From the NCBI GenBank assembly GCA_036785705.1, contig JAWUZG010000176.1:62001-126000 (forward strand): a stretch of 64,000 nucleotides of DNA, written 5' to 3'. The stretch's first letter is position 1; the number at the start of each line of letters is the position of its first letter. A program made the translations under genes and the position numbers. This stretch comes from Acanthornis magna (taxonomy: Eukaryota; Chordata; Aves; Passeriformes; Acanthizidae). Shown in pieces: positions 34,657 to 48,900 of the stretch. The notes under the pieces are model-generated. The model worked only from the letters and a program-made list of their open reading frames with translations, did not search any database and had not been told where the DNA came from.

Positions 34657-34675
34657 CACAAGTTTTAAACTTGTG
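34657..34675. repeat. perfect 9-bp palindrome with 1-base centre
   Basis: CACAAGTTT, T, AAACTTGTG. A small hairpin or symmetric site in non-coding DNA with no assigned role. Confidence 0.85.
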
Positions 34676-37600
34676 TTTAAAAGTTTTAATCTTATTTTAT
34701 CTTAAGATTGAATCCAAGTGAGAGTCATTCACTCACCTGGATTTAGATAACCAAGTTACATTTTGTTGTATTTTAACAGAGAATACAATAATGTATTTGT
34801 CGTTATGATCCACGTTGTGAAGGAATTTGTCACCCTCAGTGGCTGTGCAGGTGAGACAAAGCTCACAAAGGCTGTGTCTGCCCCTGGGGACGTGGCAGTG
34901 CCATGTGTGAGCTGCCAGCTGATGTTGATACGTGGGCAAGAGATTGCAGGCTTGGTGGCACAGTCCCTTGGGGATGATCCCAAATTTATTTGATATACTA
35001 GGTGTAAGTAGGTTCAGGGCGAAACAAAGGATACCCAGCTACCCATAGTGAAACAGTTTTCTATGGAATAAGGACATATTTTCTCACTGCATGTGAAGCT
35101 ACAAAACAGCCAGGTAGAGTCAAAGAAAGGCTCTGCTCTCCTTCCCTCCTGTCCAATCTGCTGTGACATGGATGGCAGATTGCAGAGAGGAGCAGTGATG
35201 TGCATGTTTTGGGTGTATTTGTTAGGTCCATTGTGCCTCCTTAATTTAGGGCCTAATTTAACACTGAAATAATTTTCTTGCATATACACAGGATTTAGAG
35301 AAACGATACAACTTAAACTCAGTAGTGTTGTTGTAGTATTGCTTCAATTATGCCCAAAATAAATGCTGACTACTTTCTCTATAGCTAAGATTTATTGGGA
35401 AATGAATCCTAGAAACTTCCTTCCCTGAGTTGGGCTTTTGAGTAATTATACAGCATACACAAACATCCTAGAGGTTTTGGCTGATGCTTTTATGTCTGTT
35501 GTAATGAAAGCAAATTTGTACACAGTTTTGTCCTGGGCAATATAATTATTTTTTTGCCTTTGCCGTTGGTCAATATTTGTTTTCCAGTATGTCCATTCAA
35601 ATCGAAGCTGTTTGGCAATGAATGCATGTCCATCAGTCAAACTCTTGATTTGAAATAAGCAGAAAATATATGAAATCCAGATATTTATGAAAGAAAAAGA
35701 AGTGGAGGGTGAAAAAGGAAAAACAGAACTCAGTGATTTAAAAGATCTAATTGTCTGAATTGAACTTAAAGAGGTATTTGAAACTTCAAGAGCAGCTTTT
35801 TTAGTGCATTGTTTAGAATTACTCAATTGTTGTCTTTCTTTTCTTTTCTTTTTCTGCCACATCCTCTAAACTGTTAAACGTTTAGAAGTAAATACGTTTA
35901 GAGTTATTGCAACACTGGTGTTGAAAATGAAATTTTCTCTTAATGTTTAAAGATTACTTTGAGGTTATTTCTTTTAATTGAAACAATATATTTTAATGTC
36001 ACAAAGCTGCCACCAGTTTATTAGAAAAGGTAATTTTATCCTATAGCAGGGATAGCAGCTACTTTGTGCTATGATTCTCCCTGGAATGTACAAGAAGAAA
36101 TACCAAATAGCAAGAGAGAATGGGGCCTGGAAGTGACACCATTCTTATGTTTACAGATTGCATGATTCTCTTTGGCAGTGTACCACAATAATTGTTATGT
36201 TTCTACTGTCCCCATTTTCATGATTATTAGATCGTTACATTTAGCTTAAACCAATTTAAGTTTGTATTAGCAAGAATTGGTGATCATCTCTCACCTCTGA
36301 CCTTTGGGTTAATGAGAAGTTCCTCTGTATAATTGCTATATCTTAAGATGCCACTGCGGTGTGTAATTGTTACCTCTGTAAAATGATATTTAAAGTTTGT
36401 TTTACATGAGCAAGTAAAATGACATTATTTCTGCAGTGAGGAATAATTATCTGTCTCCTAGCTGAAAATATGTACTGTAGATAAATTGTGTTGGTATTGC
36501 AGCCTTTGTAAGAAAAGTTACTTAAAAGAGGAATGTTGAAAAATACGTCTGTCTACTGCATGCTGATAGAGTAATATTATTACTTTACGATATAACATTC
36601 TAGACAAACAAAAAAGTTGATTTTGCTCTGAAGATATGGATAAAAATGGAGCAGACATGATGATTTTACACTTTGTTTATAAGAAAATGCAGCCATGAAA
36701 GGAAATATCTGCTTGCTCTAATGGATTAAGAAGTGCCTAAAACTCTGTGTACTCATCTGATACTTATATGGGTTGATACAGGCATGAAGTACTGACCCTG
36801 AAACATGCATTTTCACCTTGCAATTTTCTGTATATGATAGTGAATTGCACATTAAGTATTATATATGTGTTCTTCCTCTGCTGCTTTAATTAATTCAGCT
36901 ATAAAAAGATCACTCCATGAATATTTTGACATTCAGGAAAGTTTTTATTCAATATTTATTTATCAGGACAACATTTACTGTGTGACAATTACTTTCAATT
37001 TCAAAAACTGTTTCCATATATAGCATAGGACCCACCGACCTTGATCTGCTATGAATTGCCTTTTCAATTCTACACAGAGTTGAAACAAGGGTGGTGCAAG
37101 AGCCAGCAGCCTTGAATTTGTTTTCCTCATCTTATACAAACTTCGCAGAGTATTAGTTGCCTTTTATTAAGAAGAGAAGCTATGTTACTTTTATTTGCAA
37201 ACGCTCTCTTCTATGTCTTTCTCTACGGGAATAGTGTATGATTCTAATATTAATCAGTAATTTATTCAGTTTTACTTTCTCTTTTAAAAAAATCATGTAA
37301 AATAACTCACTTCTCACTAATATTGCTTTACCAGTCTCAACGGTTAAGAAGATCATTTACAATGCACTGTGGAACAAGGTCTCTCATTTTCATTGTATTG
37401 GTCTAGTGCCTCTCTGAATTTGCAAACAGACTGTCAAGAGCACACTTAAGAGAAAGACTATTTTGCTTACATTTCCCAGATACGTTTAATTTTGCAATTG
37501 TTTAAAAGCATCTCTTTTTAGTTTACTCGGTTTAAATTTTTTATGATTTTTCCAACAACTAATAAAATTTATATTGTCTGTCTTTTTTTTTTGCAAATTT

Positions 37601-40344
37601 TAAAATAAATAAAATACAGCACAGATGCATAATGTATATAAGTAGCACTCCTTTTACATGAGGTGGAATTCACAGTAATGGTATAATTGATTGACCTGTA
37701 AAACTCCACATTTACTTCAAAAGAATTAAAACCTAGTCCTGCTATATTAAAGATATACTTTCTTTAAACTTATGATAAGAAAGAACTTCTTAACAAAAAA
37801 CACATTTGCTGATGTAAGGTATTTTTATAAGCTCTTAACTGTGTGCATTTACTCTATAATATGTTAACCTTTGCATCCATTTTGACTACTAGAGGAGGAA
37901 AGTTACAAATAGATTCTCATGGTAAAAATATCATTAACTGCTTAGAAAATGGATGGCAACACTCACATGTGCATGTTTTAGGAGGTCAAGTATATTATAA
38001 GTGGTGTGCCAGAAAGAAAGAGGCATATAATAGGATTGAATATAATGTGGATGGAAAGCAAACTAAAAATTACAAATAGTTTACTTATATAGAGAAATAA
38101 ATCTAGACTGTTATTGCCAATGCAGTTTGCAATAGTGGTTTAAGGGTTCTATATAACACTTTTATTTCCACAAAATGTCTTAGATATTTTGTCTTCTCTG
38201 AATTTCTCAAGATTCATATGTCAAAGATGAAAATAGTTCCCTAAAGATATTTTCTACATCAACTGGTTTTTTCAGGTTCTTTAGCTGTCATCTTACCAGG
38301 CTGGATATAATTACAATAATAATTCCAATTTACTCTGTTTTATCCCTAAGTGCAAAAGGAACACCCAAACCAAAATCAACCAACCAACCAACCAAAATAC
38401 TCTGCCCATTTATTAGACTGGGCAGCCTCTTCATATTTTCCTGAAAAGAGGATGCAGTGTATTAGCAGGCATAATAAAGTTGCTGAGGCACTAGGACATG
38501 CATTAAATCCTTGTTTGCCTAAGAAATGCTGCACAGTGCACTGCCTAATGAAGGGTCTTGAAAAACGAAATTGTACATCGCAGTCCTCCAATTAAAATTA
38601 TTGAGAAAAACTATGCTACCTTGTATGCTTCACAAGTGATGGAATCTGTAATTCTCAGACAATTCTTTAATATCGGCTCACTAATATAGCAAACAAATGT
38701 GTCATAAAATCATAGGGATTTTCATTGAAACACTTGAGTATATTCAGAAACATACATGGCAAAAAAAAATAGGAACATTATTTACAAACATATAGGCAGA
38801 TAAAATCATTATTTGGATTAAAATAGAATTATACATTTGAAATACCAGAAGGCGGACTAATAGTTATCCCTGGAACACCTGTTAAAGTGATAATTGCTCT
38901 AATAGTACTTGCTATTTACTGTAGTCCAGCAGCAGCACTATCCTTGACTAATGGAGTTATTCTTCAGGAAAACCAATTTCCAGATCTCAGTTTACATGTT
39001 TTCTGAAAAATAAAATAAAATAAGAATCAAAATATTAATATTTTTACCAGTTATGAAAGAGTTGTGGGAACTATAATCCTGGCAAAATCAGCATCTATTA
39101 CCTCTGTTTATTTTAATTATTTTGTAAAATTGTGTACATAAAGAGCTTTTCATCTTTGGAGGCATTATATTTGGGCAAGAAATTAAAAACTACCTGGAAA
39201 CAAAAGAAAAAGAAAGAAACAGAAAAACCAGTCTGCTACATAATGAAAATTCAAAGATTGTTTACCACTGGTGATGGGAACAAATAGTTGTTTCACTCAG
39301 CCCAACTTAGTAAAAAAAAGGAACAATGGTAACTACACATTGTCCTGTGGTAGGTTCCAAATGGCAGTGCTTGGTGTACCAAGCTTATTCTTCTCACAGA
39401 ACTCCAGACATAACTTTTATGTGCAGTGGCAAATCATCTGAAAATCAAAACAAGTCTTGGCCACAGTTTTTAAAGCTTTTTTGTGTGAAGAGAAAGAATA
39501 AGCTACAATGAGTCTCAATCACAGTTCAATTATGGTAGATATCAGGAAAAGTTGGGAAAAGACTTAAAAACAAATACATCAAGTTCAGGTGGAGCTTCAA
39601 GGAGTCCATTGATGTCTCTGACAAGCAATTACAAGTCCACACAGATATCCAAAATCACATAAAGCAAACTCAGTGATCGATAATACAGGTTTGGTTATCC
39701 AAGGAGCAGGTAATTTGCCAGATGTACCCAAAAATACAACAATCTTCTGTTTTCATCTAAGAAGTAGATAAAAGAGTTAGACCACTTGGGTAAGAGTAAC
39801 AAGATAGAAGAAAATCAAATTTTCCAAAAATGTATTGGAATTTCCTTTAGTGATGAGATATTGAAATACCTGAGTAACTTAAATGGGAAGAAAAGAACAT
39901 ATGTGTAGAGATCTAGTTAGTAATTGTTCTTCAAAACAGCTAGAAATTCTCAGTTGAGAGAAGTGGGAGACAGACAGTTTACTGCAAATAGCACTAATTG
40001 TCCCTTGTATTTATATAAAAGTCATAAACCAAGAATGCAGAGGGAGAAAACCCAAGCAAATGTAAGAAACTCAACCTTGTCAACACTACATGCTTTCCTT
40101 TTCTCACTCTCTTTTTTTTTTCCCAGGTTAATGTTTTGCTGACATAAAGTATTCATTGCTTCAGACCCACACTGTAAAATCCTCAGTAATACTGTGTAGA
40201 GCAGCTGGATTATTGTTTATCAGGAACTAAATGAATACATTTTTTTGTCACTGAGGTGTTGTCTTTGATAGAAATTTAATTAAACTTTTCGCATACCTGA
40301 ACTGGGTAAGTGAACTATTGCTATACTACAGGTAAGTTGATAGC

Positions 40345-40367
40345 AAAAAAAAAAAAAAAAAAAAAAA
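40345..40367. repeat. A23 homopolymer
   Basis: A pure A run with no retrocopy body recognisable to its left. Confidence 0.9.
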
Positions 40368-41938
40368 TGGCAAAAGAAAGACAGTGTCATTTTCTACGTA
40401 CTTCAGTCATAATTCATTGTATTCACTGAATTGATTCATTGATTTTCAAGTTTCATATCTCTTTTGTATTTTCAGCACCATATGTGTATATAATCAGATT
40501 TTGTGGGCTGCAAGCAATAAACAGCCATAAATTTTCTTCATCTTTAAAAAATAACTAACTGGATTACAAATTATGTTGCTTAGTTTCCTACCAGCTCCTT
40601 GGTTCATTCTTTAATCATTATTTATATTCAAGGATTTATTTACCTTCCAAAACAAGAGCTTTCAATGGCATAGGTATACAAATAAGATGTGAAGACTATA
40701 TAATCACAGACCTACTTAACCCTCCTTCCTCCTTTCTGATCCTCCCCATATTTTTATTTCTTCCCACTCAATTAACTCTCTTTTGTCAAATGCTCATTTC
40801 GGTTTTGTTTCACAGTCTTCAGCACCATAGGACCATTTAATGCCCTCGGTTACTCCTGGGCCCTAAATTGCTCTTTTGCTGTCTGCTTTTCCTGTCCACT
40901 GGAGGAGAAAACATCATTTCAACACACTTAGTTTTGCAGAAGATAGGAGACTTTGGGCTCTCTGAGTGACTGAGTCAAGTGCAGAAACAATGGCAAAAAG
41001 TAAAAGGGCTCTCATCAGAGAAAATTGACGCAGAAAGAAATGTTCTCTCTCTAATACAACAAAAGCCACAATAGCTTTGTTCATTTCAAAAAGACAACTG
41101 AAGCACCAGGGCAGTTTCTGTTGATGCTATTCTGGAATGGGAAAACAACCTTGATAGCAATGAAACTTTAGCTTTTTTCTCTTTGTTTTCCCCTCTCTGT
41201 CCATCTGGCAGCAGAGGGATGTCAGAGTCTGATCCAGCCAGCTGCAGGGCCATTTTTTTCCCTTAGTCACACAGCTCCAGTTAGAGTGGAGGAAGCCAGC
41301 TGGAGCTAACTCAGGAGCACTGGGTATAGCAAGAGAGGGATTTGGACTGTGCCATCGGTATGAATTTTGCACCATGGCAGAGAAAGGAACAAGGTAGAGT
41401 AATGTATGGCAAGTGCAGCTGAGACTGAAAATGTCTCATTTGTATTTCTCCCTGCTAATTACTGATTCTCAAATGTTGCTCATCCAGTGGTGCTCCCTGA
41501 TTTTCTCGCAAGACTAGTGGTAGGGCTATTGGACCTGCACTTCAAATATCCCAGATTATCTATTCCGGTAAGTGATTTTGGTCCCATTTGCTTACTTCAA
41601 GGGTTATTAATAAATTGCTCACATACTGTGGCATCTCACATCTTCTAGTTGCTGTTGGTGTAAGCTCCAAGAAAATTCAATGCTAATGCCAAAGGCACTG
41701 ACTGAGCAAACTTCAATTCTGAAAGTCAAGGGGTCAAAGCCAAAACAATAGACAAGCTGTTCGTACTGGAACAACAGAAAGAAAATATGAATAACAATGA
41801 CTTGAAATATCTTTCTTAATTAAAATCATGTCTGTGTGGTGCTTTCCTTCTTGAGGACTCTGCATCATTTAAAGATACATTTATTTATAAAGTGCAATCT
41901 TTGGAGCATTTCAGAGCTTCTTTAAAATCCCATCAGCT

Positions 41939-41940
<2 letters not shown>

Positions 41941-41986
<46 letters not shown>
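41941..41986. repeat. T46 homopolymer
   Basis: An unbroken run of 46 T residues is followed by ACTTTTTTTAG. It is either the antisense tail of a minus-strand retrocopy (no source transcript recognised to its right) or an expanded polypyrimidine tract. Confidence 0.9.
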
Positions 41987-41992
<6 letters not shown>

Positions 41993-41997
41993 TTTAG

Positions 41998-42255
41998 ACT
42001 GATGAAGCTAACAGAAAAAAAATGCAGCTTTCTACCCAGATAAATGATGGACAAACTCTTACTGGGGACACCAGTCTTCTTCCACTTATTAGTAACAGAG
42101 AAATTCCTTTAGCTGAGAGGTCAAGCTTACTTCCGGTACATAAATATGATTGCATACAACATCATTGTAAATATGTACCACCAGGTCAGTCATCAAGTGA
42201 AACAAACTTTCTCAAGAAAAATGTCCCTACAGCTCATGGACATGTGAATAGCTAG
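41998..42255 (+). other. exon-like open frame after a poly-T tract, function unknown
   Basis: The frame opens immediately after TAG (41995-41997), which is also the AG of a strong pyrimidine-rich acceptor-like sequence. It runs 85 codons to TAG, with an internal ATG at 42022. A good donor-like sequence CCAG/GTCAGT lies at 42184/42185, so an internal exon of 187 bp (41998-42184) is conceivable. The peptide has mixed composition (for example LLPLISNREIPLAERSSLLP) rather than the Lys/Phe/Ile bias of chance AT-rich frames. I recognise no family. It could equally be a chance frame or part of a retrocopy tied to the T46 run. Confidence 0.25.
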
Positions 42256-42939
42256 GGGTCTGCTCAACTTTTGTTGAATAAAGTGGTGATTTAGAATTTA
42301 AATTGCTCTCAACAATATTTGAAAATAATTCTGTGAGTTTTCAAAAAGAGAAGAAAATGCTGTATTAAACTATGACTCTTTTTATGTTCATATTTCACTG
42401 TGCTTTCTGTATGAAGGTGTAATGAAGTGTTATATTATTCTATAGCTCCTCAAATTACCATGAAATATCAAGGAGAGAAGGAAGAAAGAAAAGATGAAGA
42501 AGGAATGAAAAGTCTTATCTATGCCTAATTTTGTGAGGCTTATTTCATTCCAAGAGGAGTCTGTGAAAAAAAAAAAAATTTCCAACATCTACACCAACTA
42601 ATACATCAGGTAATTTTTATATTTTTAATCTACAGGTATTAATATGTAAAGCTGGATTCCAACTTTAAATTGTAACTTAATGATTTTGCATTTTGCTTCC
42701 TCATCTCACTTAGTAGCTTAGAGTAAAATTTACACATGGTTGCATAGCACTTCTCTGAAGGGATCTTTATATTTTAATAACAGAAGTGGCTGCAAAACAG
42801 CATGCCTAGATAAATCTTTGCTACACTTAGTTGCAAAACTAAATGATTTTGTAAGAGTTGAGGCTTCTCCTCTAGTAAGAGGTTAGTGCCTGATAGGTTT
42901 TTCTGTGGTATACTGGAAAATGCTTAGGATCCCACAATC

Positions 42940-43215
42940 CCAGCACATTTGGTTCACCTCCAGAGCTGCTCCACCGCAGCTACTTTCCACACTTATCCTG
43001 GAGCGCAGCATTGGCAGTGTGAGCACAGCCAGTCTGTTTCAGCATCGCACAGGTCAGTTTAAATCACATCAGAGAGAGGAGTGACTTCCAGCAGAGGAAA
43101 GGGAAGCAGCAGCGGAGCAGTCAATCACAAGCATTTGTCTGACTCTAATCAGCTCACGCTGTTGATTGCGGCACCTCTGCTGAGCGGGCAGCAGCTCATG
43201 GCTTGATGGCAGTAA
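42940..43215. other. GC-richer island, candidate conserved non-coding element
   Basis: Compared with its AT-rich surroundings, this stretch is rich in GC and in short motifs of transcription-factor type: several CAGC-centred sites, AATCACAAGC, CTAATCAGC and TTGATTGCGG. There is no open frame of note and no known transposon. The enhancer idea is inference from composition only. Confidence 0.25.
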
Positions 43216-43466
43216 TTTCTTAAAGCACTAAGAATGTGAGTACTCTGTGAGCTCTTAAAAAGCTGCAAATGGCGTTAGGCAGATCTGCAGGGAAAGCAAA
43301 AAGTTCTGGTCCAGTCTTATGACTCAAAAGTGTATTTACATAGAGAAATGCATGAATGCCTTCTGTCTCACTGGATCCTCAGCTGATCAATTTTGGCATA
43401 TTCACTCACTAGTAATGCACTGTATTCTTCTCTTGAGGATTTTATTGCTTATTTACTGATAGATAC

Positions 43467-43482
43467 ATAAATAAATAAATAA
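43467..43482. repeat. (AAAT)4 microsatellite
   Basis: A short perfect run. Confidence 0.8.
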
Positions 43483-45907
43483 GTGTGCCTACTTCCTGGT
43501 CAGTTTTACACCTCACAGTCTCATGTAAGTTTCTTCACTAGTTGCTGCATTGAGGTGGTTCATGTGAGTACTATCTGAGGTATTAACTGTTCAGCAGAGA
43601 GGGGAGACAGTCTGGGAATTTGTTCCAGATGGTGCCATGGGAGGTGTCACAAAAGCTCAAAAGCATCATTCTTTTTAAATCAATGCTAGAATTTTACCAG
43701 GATTATGATTAATTTCAAAACCCAACAATTATTTCCTGTTTCATCACCTTCTTGCTCCAGTCACTCACTGTTTCTCAGTCATTTTCTCAGATTTGATCTA
43801 GTCACCTTTGCGAAAATTCTCTTCTGTCTTCATAGGCCAAATTTGCAAATAAAATACAGTCCTTAAAATCTGAGGCAACCCCACTCTGAGTCTAGCGTTC
43901 AAGGAAATTTAAATGGTGATCTCACTCAGTGAAGATTTCATAATTTTGCTGGCCTGAAGTGCTTAAATTCTCACAGGATATAATACAGTATTCTAACAGT
44001 ACATTCTTGTTTCCCATAATTTAGAGTTGAAGGCAATTATGATAACTTTGGGTTTAATACTAATTATTGACACGCACAAGTGATTGTAAGTATACAAGTA
44101 TCACAGTGGTTTTGCCTCAAAAACAGTGGAAACTAGATGTTGATATGTATTTTTAACATACCTCTTAAGGAGAACTGTTCCAATGCTTGCTTCAATTTCA
44201 ATACTATTTTATTAAATAAGCAGTGACGTTAAAAGCACAGATACAGGTCATGTGTTAAGCTATGCAGAAGAAACATGGTTAAAGGTAGAGTCTGACTCCG
44301 ATTTATCTTCTTGAACGTTGCTTGAATTTAGTAAAGCAAATTCAGGCCAGTAATTTCTTTTGGAATTAAATCTAAATGTCCTACCACTTGGGCAAAGACT
44401 GCCATTAACTTTTCAGCAAAATAGGTGCCCAATGTCAATGTTTTTCTCTCTTGCTGAATATTACGTCCAGAAACTAAACCTAGCATTAATTCATATGATA
44501 ATGAAATAATTCTAAAGTCAAACACATAGTCCATTTGCTCTATATGGGTGAAATAACCCAACACATGATTAGACATGGAGATTACATTTCTGGTTATTGG
44601 ATACATAAGAGTGAATCAATAAATCCTGAATAATGTCAATATAGCTCAATGTTAAAAAAAAAATAGGAAAAAATTGACAGTTCAATCTGTCCTTGTCCTT
44701 CACATGTCCTGATTTCTGAAGTGAACTATTTTGCTATGTTTGAAACATAAAATCAAGTTCTGTCTGTTTATTAAATATATGTTTTATATGAAGTCAGCAT
44801 TGCTGAGAAGGGATTTTGTGGAGTAATTTTAAAATACTTCATGAAATAAATAGCATTCAGGTCTTGACATTTTTATACTTCAAAATTTCTTTTATCTACA
44901 GTCAGACATCAATTAGAAATCATATGAAATCAACTAAAAATTGCTGATACTTCAGGTCATCCACTTCCTAATTATTTCTTGTATATTTCTCTGTAAGGTG
45001 AGCTACCCTATGCAGGACAGAAAGCCACTGGCACAGAATATGGATGAGTGAAGTGTGCAGTTACAAAACAGCCTGTAAAAGAGAAAGTACTGGATGCACA
45101 GCAACTTCAGAGGCACCTGCTTCAGTCTCCTGATTTTTCAGGTGCAAAATTGCCCTTGTGATGTACACATCTCCTGCAATTTCTACTAAATGTATAATCT
45201 ACATTGAAACCGCGTTGGCATTTTTTTCAGGGACTAGAATGGGGGGCGTTCATATCTTCTTAAATTTACTTGTGTTCTAAACTAGCAACACAGCAACAAG
45301 CCTTATTAGTCTAAGAGGTATTGGAGAAAAAACTCACATTTTTTTCACCCTAGAAAACACTGGACATTTGTACTTTAAATATAATTCTTCTAAAACAAAT
45401 TCATCTTATTAAAGACACTAACTCAACAGGAGAAAAATGGATCTTTCTCTTGATACGACTGTCAGAGACAAACTGTTACAAATGAATTTGTCTCTTACTA
45501 TTATCTTCTGTTCCTACATAATTGCAGAATAAGCAGTCAAAACAGAGAAAAAAGGCAGACTATTCTTTTCAGTTTTTATAACACCAGACTCAGGCTAAAG
45601 ATATTTAATCACAAGGTGTTCCAGTGGCCAGATTTGCAGAAATGAATGCAAAGTCCTGCACTGCCAGGCTGTCGATGGAGCAGATAATCAGACATTAGTC
45701 TTCTCAGCCCAGTCTTCAAATGAGTCTTTTGGGCAACAATAATAAATCCAGTCACATATGTTTCATTATTTCTCATATTCGTTATTTCTGTCTTAATCTT
45801 GTTATGACATATTTTTCTGTTTTTAGTCCAATGATATTAGAATAATATATTTTGCCCTTTGTTTCTTCTATAGCCATACACATTGCAAAAAAATAAATCA
45901 TTAATGA

Positions 45908-45928
45908 TTTTTATTTTATTTTATTTTA
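45908..45928. repeat. (TTTTA)4 microsatellite
   Basis: A short perfect run. Confidence 0.85.
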
Positions 45929-48900
45929 AGAGTTTTCATCACAGGGAGATATTAGAGCTGATAAACCATTTTCTATCTTAAGGTCATACTTCTTTCTGAA
46001 ACACAGTAAACTATTGTTTCTGAATATCATTTGTACCTAAGCTAACCTATTGACAATTAAGTGTGTCTTTGATCCAAGAGCTTTAGAGGTAGATCAGCCT
46101 GTAATAGTAATTGAGAAAGCATTACGTAAGTAAAGTAACTGGCATGATTTATTGCTATGTCAAGTAATAAACATTGCCTTCTGAGACTTTTTTCATCAGA
46201 ATGATCAGGATCTGTGCCTCACCTTGTACCAAACTCGACTCATGCTTTAATTTTTAGCAACTTTCTTTTTCATATTTGGCCTCCATTTCAAAGATTCAGC
46301 TTTATTTGATGGTCTCCACTGCTGTCATTGAGTTGGACATTTTATGGCCCAATGCCTATCATTCTGAGGAACACAGATCTCTTGATCTTGAGGCATAACA
46401 AAGGTCAGCCTAGCAGTTAGATCTGATGAAGGCAATTCAAGGCTGTAGTCACAGTATGACTGTGCACATATGCATTACTGTAAGTGTGATTTATGATCCA
46501 CATTGTGATAATAACATTTTTTTGATTTCTCCAACCACAGATGGAGAAGATTTTCCAGTGTGGGATATCATTGTGTTCCTCCTCCGTATTGAGAAAGCTG
46601 AGATTGTTGGAGAGCCTTGTTAACCCTTTGAACACATATTTCACTAATACGAATATATTCCACTGGCCAGTGGGGTAGGTTTGCTCTTGCTAAATCACTG
46701 CAATATTCGCAGGTATTTGAGAGTTCCAGGGGTACTCACTGGAATGCTTTGTTGCAATGTGCCCCTCAAGTTTTTTGTGTGTCTTTGTAAACTCTGCCAG
46801 ATACATCTCTTTTGTTTTAAGTTTGATTTGTTTGAAAGATTTCATTTTATGTTCATATAAAACAGAAAAGTTATTTCACTTGGAGAGTAATAGAGACTTG
46901 GCGTAATATATCTCCACTGGTCTTTCTTACAATAGAAGTGCTCACACATGCAGCTATCTGTTTAGATGGGTTGTGTGTTTGTTTTTAAGGCTATGCATTT
47001 CACAAAGAAGGTGAACAGCAGTTTGGTGGGTAAGTGCAGATATTAAATACCCGGAGTGAATAAATAAATTTTGCGTGTATAAGGATTTCTGAATCACAGC
47101 TAATATTATCTAAAGAGTAAAATAATATGGTTGTTCTTATTGCTTCAGCATCACCAGTGTGATTCTCATTGTTCTTCAGAATAAAATAATTGAAGTAATT
47201 TATCCTCAAGATATGTGCTATATAACTTTATCCATTATTGTTGTAGTGAAGTACAGTAAATAAGGTTTTGCTCTAGTTTCAGAAGCACAGCCTAATACAT
47301 AGGGGAATGATAAAAATTATAATGATACTTCTTCTGAGACTAAGGATCCCCTTCTGCCCAGAAAATTTTTTGCTTTACTGTTTACCCTGTAAACCAAAAC
47401 ATTCTATTAAGATCAGGCTGGCTAGACCACGTGATGTAAAGCAAATGACCCATGCAAACCAGCTTTTCTCTTATGGTATGATTTTATCTTAGTAGAAGGG
47501 ATTGAATTAACTTTTCAGCTATATAGGGATATTTGTGCATTTCATCCAAAATATGACTGCATTAATAAGGGAGATTCTTCACTAATTTATTGTTTTTAAA
47601 CCACAGCTGGAAGTTGAAGCTGTATAGTATCTTTTTTGCTAAACAAGATCCTAAAAGGACAGAAAACCAATTTTGTTATTACTGTTATTATAGTTCCACC
47701 TGGTCCTTTTTCAGTTCCTTCAAACCTGAATCAATTTGACCAATATGGTTGTGGATGAAAATAAAAAAAGCTTTCTTGACAAAGGGGAAAGAGATGAATG
47801 GATCAAGAGGTGAGATGGGGTGATAGAGCAGCTACATGAGAAAATGGGAAAAATCACTAGGATGCAGAAACTTCATGTGCACTCAGGAATATGAGAAGGA
47901 TCGATTAGGTGAGGGGTGGAAGGTAGGACAGAAGAGGAAGCCAGGGGTAATAGAGGGCAACAAATTGTTTCTGTTTTAATGTGTGTGAGGAGAATGGAAT
48001 GAAATAGGAACCTGAAGAAGCAAGTGCAGCTGTCAATTTGATGAACTTTGTGAATACAAATATATTGCTTGTTGTCCCAGTTGTTTTCTGTGCACTTTAC
48101 ACAGATTAGTTGTTCATATGAAAATCACTGGCATACATAAGAATCTGTGAACTGTAAATGTGGATGCCATGCAGAAAAAGAATGTACTGGAATTCACACA
48201 GGCTCATGGAGATATTGATGAAAACACATCCTATAATTACATCCCCAGCTGGTGGCAGAACTAAAATTTGTCCATCTATAGTCTTAAACTCTTTGCTGTT
48301 ATCTCCATTAATGGTTAATTATTCCTGTTAATCTCTGGTGTGAATAGTCCAAATAGCCTATCTATATATAATTGATCACTGTATCCATAGTATCAAAGGG
48401 CAGAATCCTAGACAAGAATTTCTCTGCAGAAAGAAACAAAACAAAAGTGTTAGGTCTGAAAGTTATTGAAGTTGCCCAATAAATCAAGAAGCAGTGAAGG
48501 TGAAATACTCAGTAGTGCCAGACTTCAGTGAAGGAGGTAAAGTGAGAACACACCACCACCTTTTGCTTGCAGAAAAATATGATGAGAAAAAGTTTTCAGA
48601 GACGCAAAGGACTGAAGTATAGTAATTATTCTGTTTTGTTGTTACTTTATTGTCAAGTAAATGGGAACAATAGAAGCAGAATATAATGTATTGTTAGATC
48701 TGAAACACAGTATGAGAAAGAAGACAATGAATAGAAAAATATTTCTATTTACAGGTGATATGAAAGAGGAGCACGGATATCATTACAAATCCATTTCTTC
48801 AGTATTTTTGTGGATTTATTTTACTATTGAAGCTCCTTATGGGTTGGGGTCTTTTTGCAAGTTGTTATTCCACAAACCAGCTTCTCTTCTGTGAGGTCAT

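Larger units (their letters stand above)
32601..41940. other. long AT-rich non-coding stretch
   Basis: No gene or large repeat is recognised over about 9.3 kb. Small features are listed separately: a 20-bp duplication (33633-33671), an ATATAG microsatellite (34308-34351), a palindrome (34657-34675) and an A23 run (40345-40367). An AACC run lies at 38376-38395. The longest frame (35446-35862, minus, 138 codons) has no domain signature and is Lys/Ser/Phe-rich, as AT-rich chance frames are. Confidence 0.5.

Noticed and set aside
35446..35862. 138-codon minus-strand frame
   Set aside because: Ser/Lys/Phe-rich with no family features; lies in plain AT-rich sequence.
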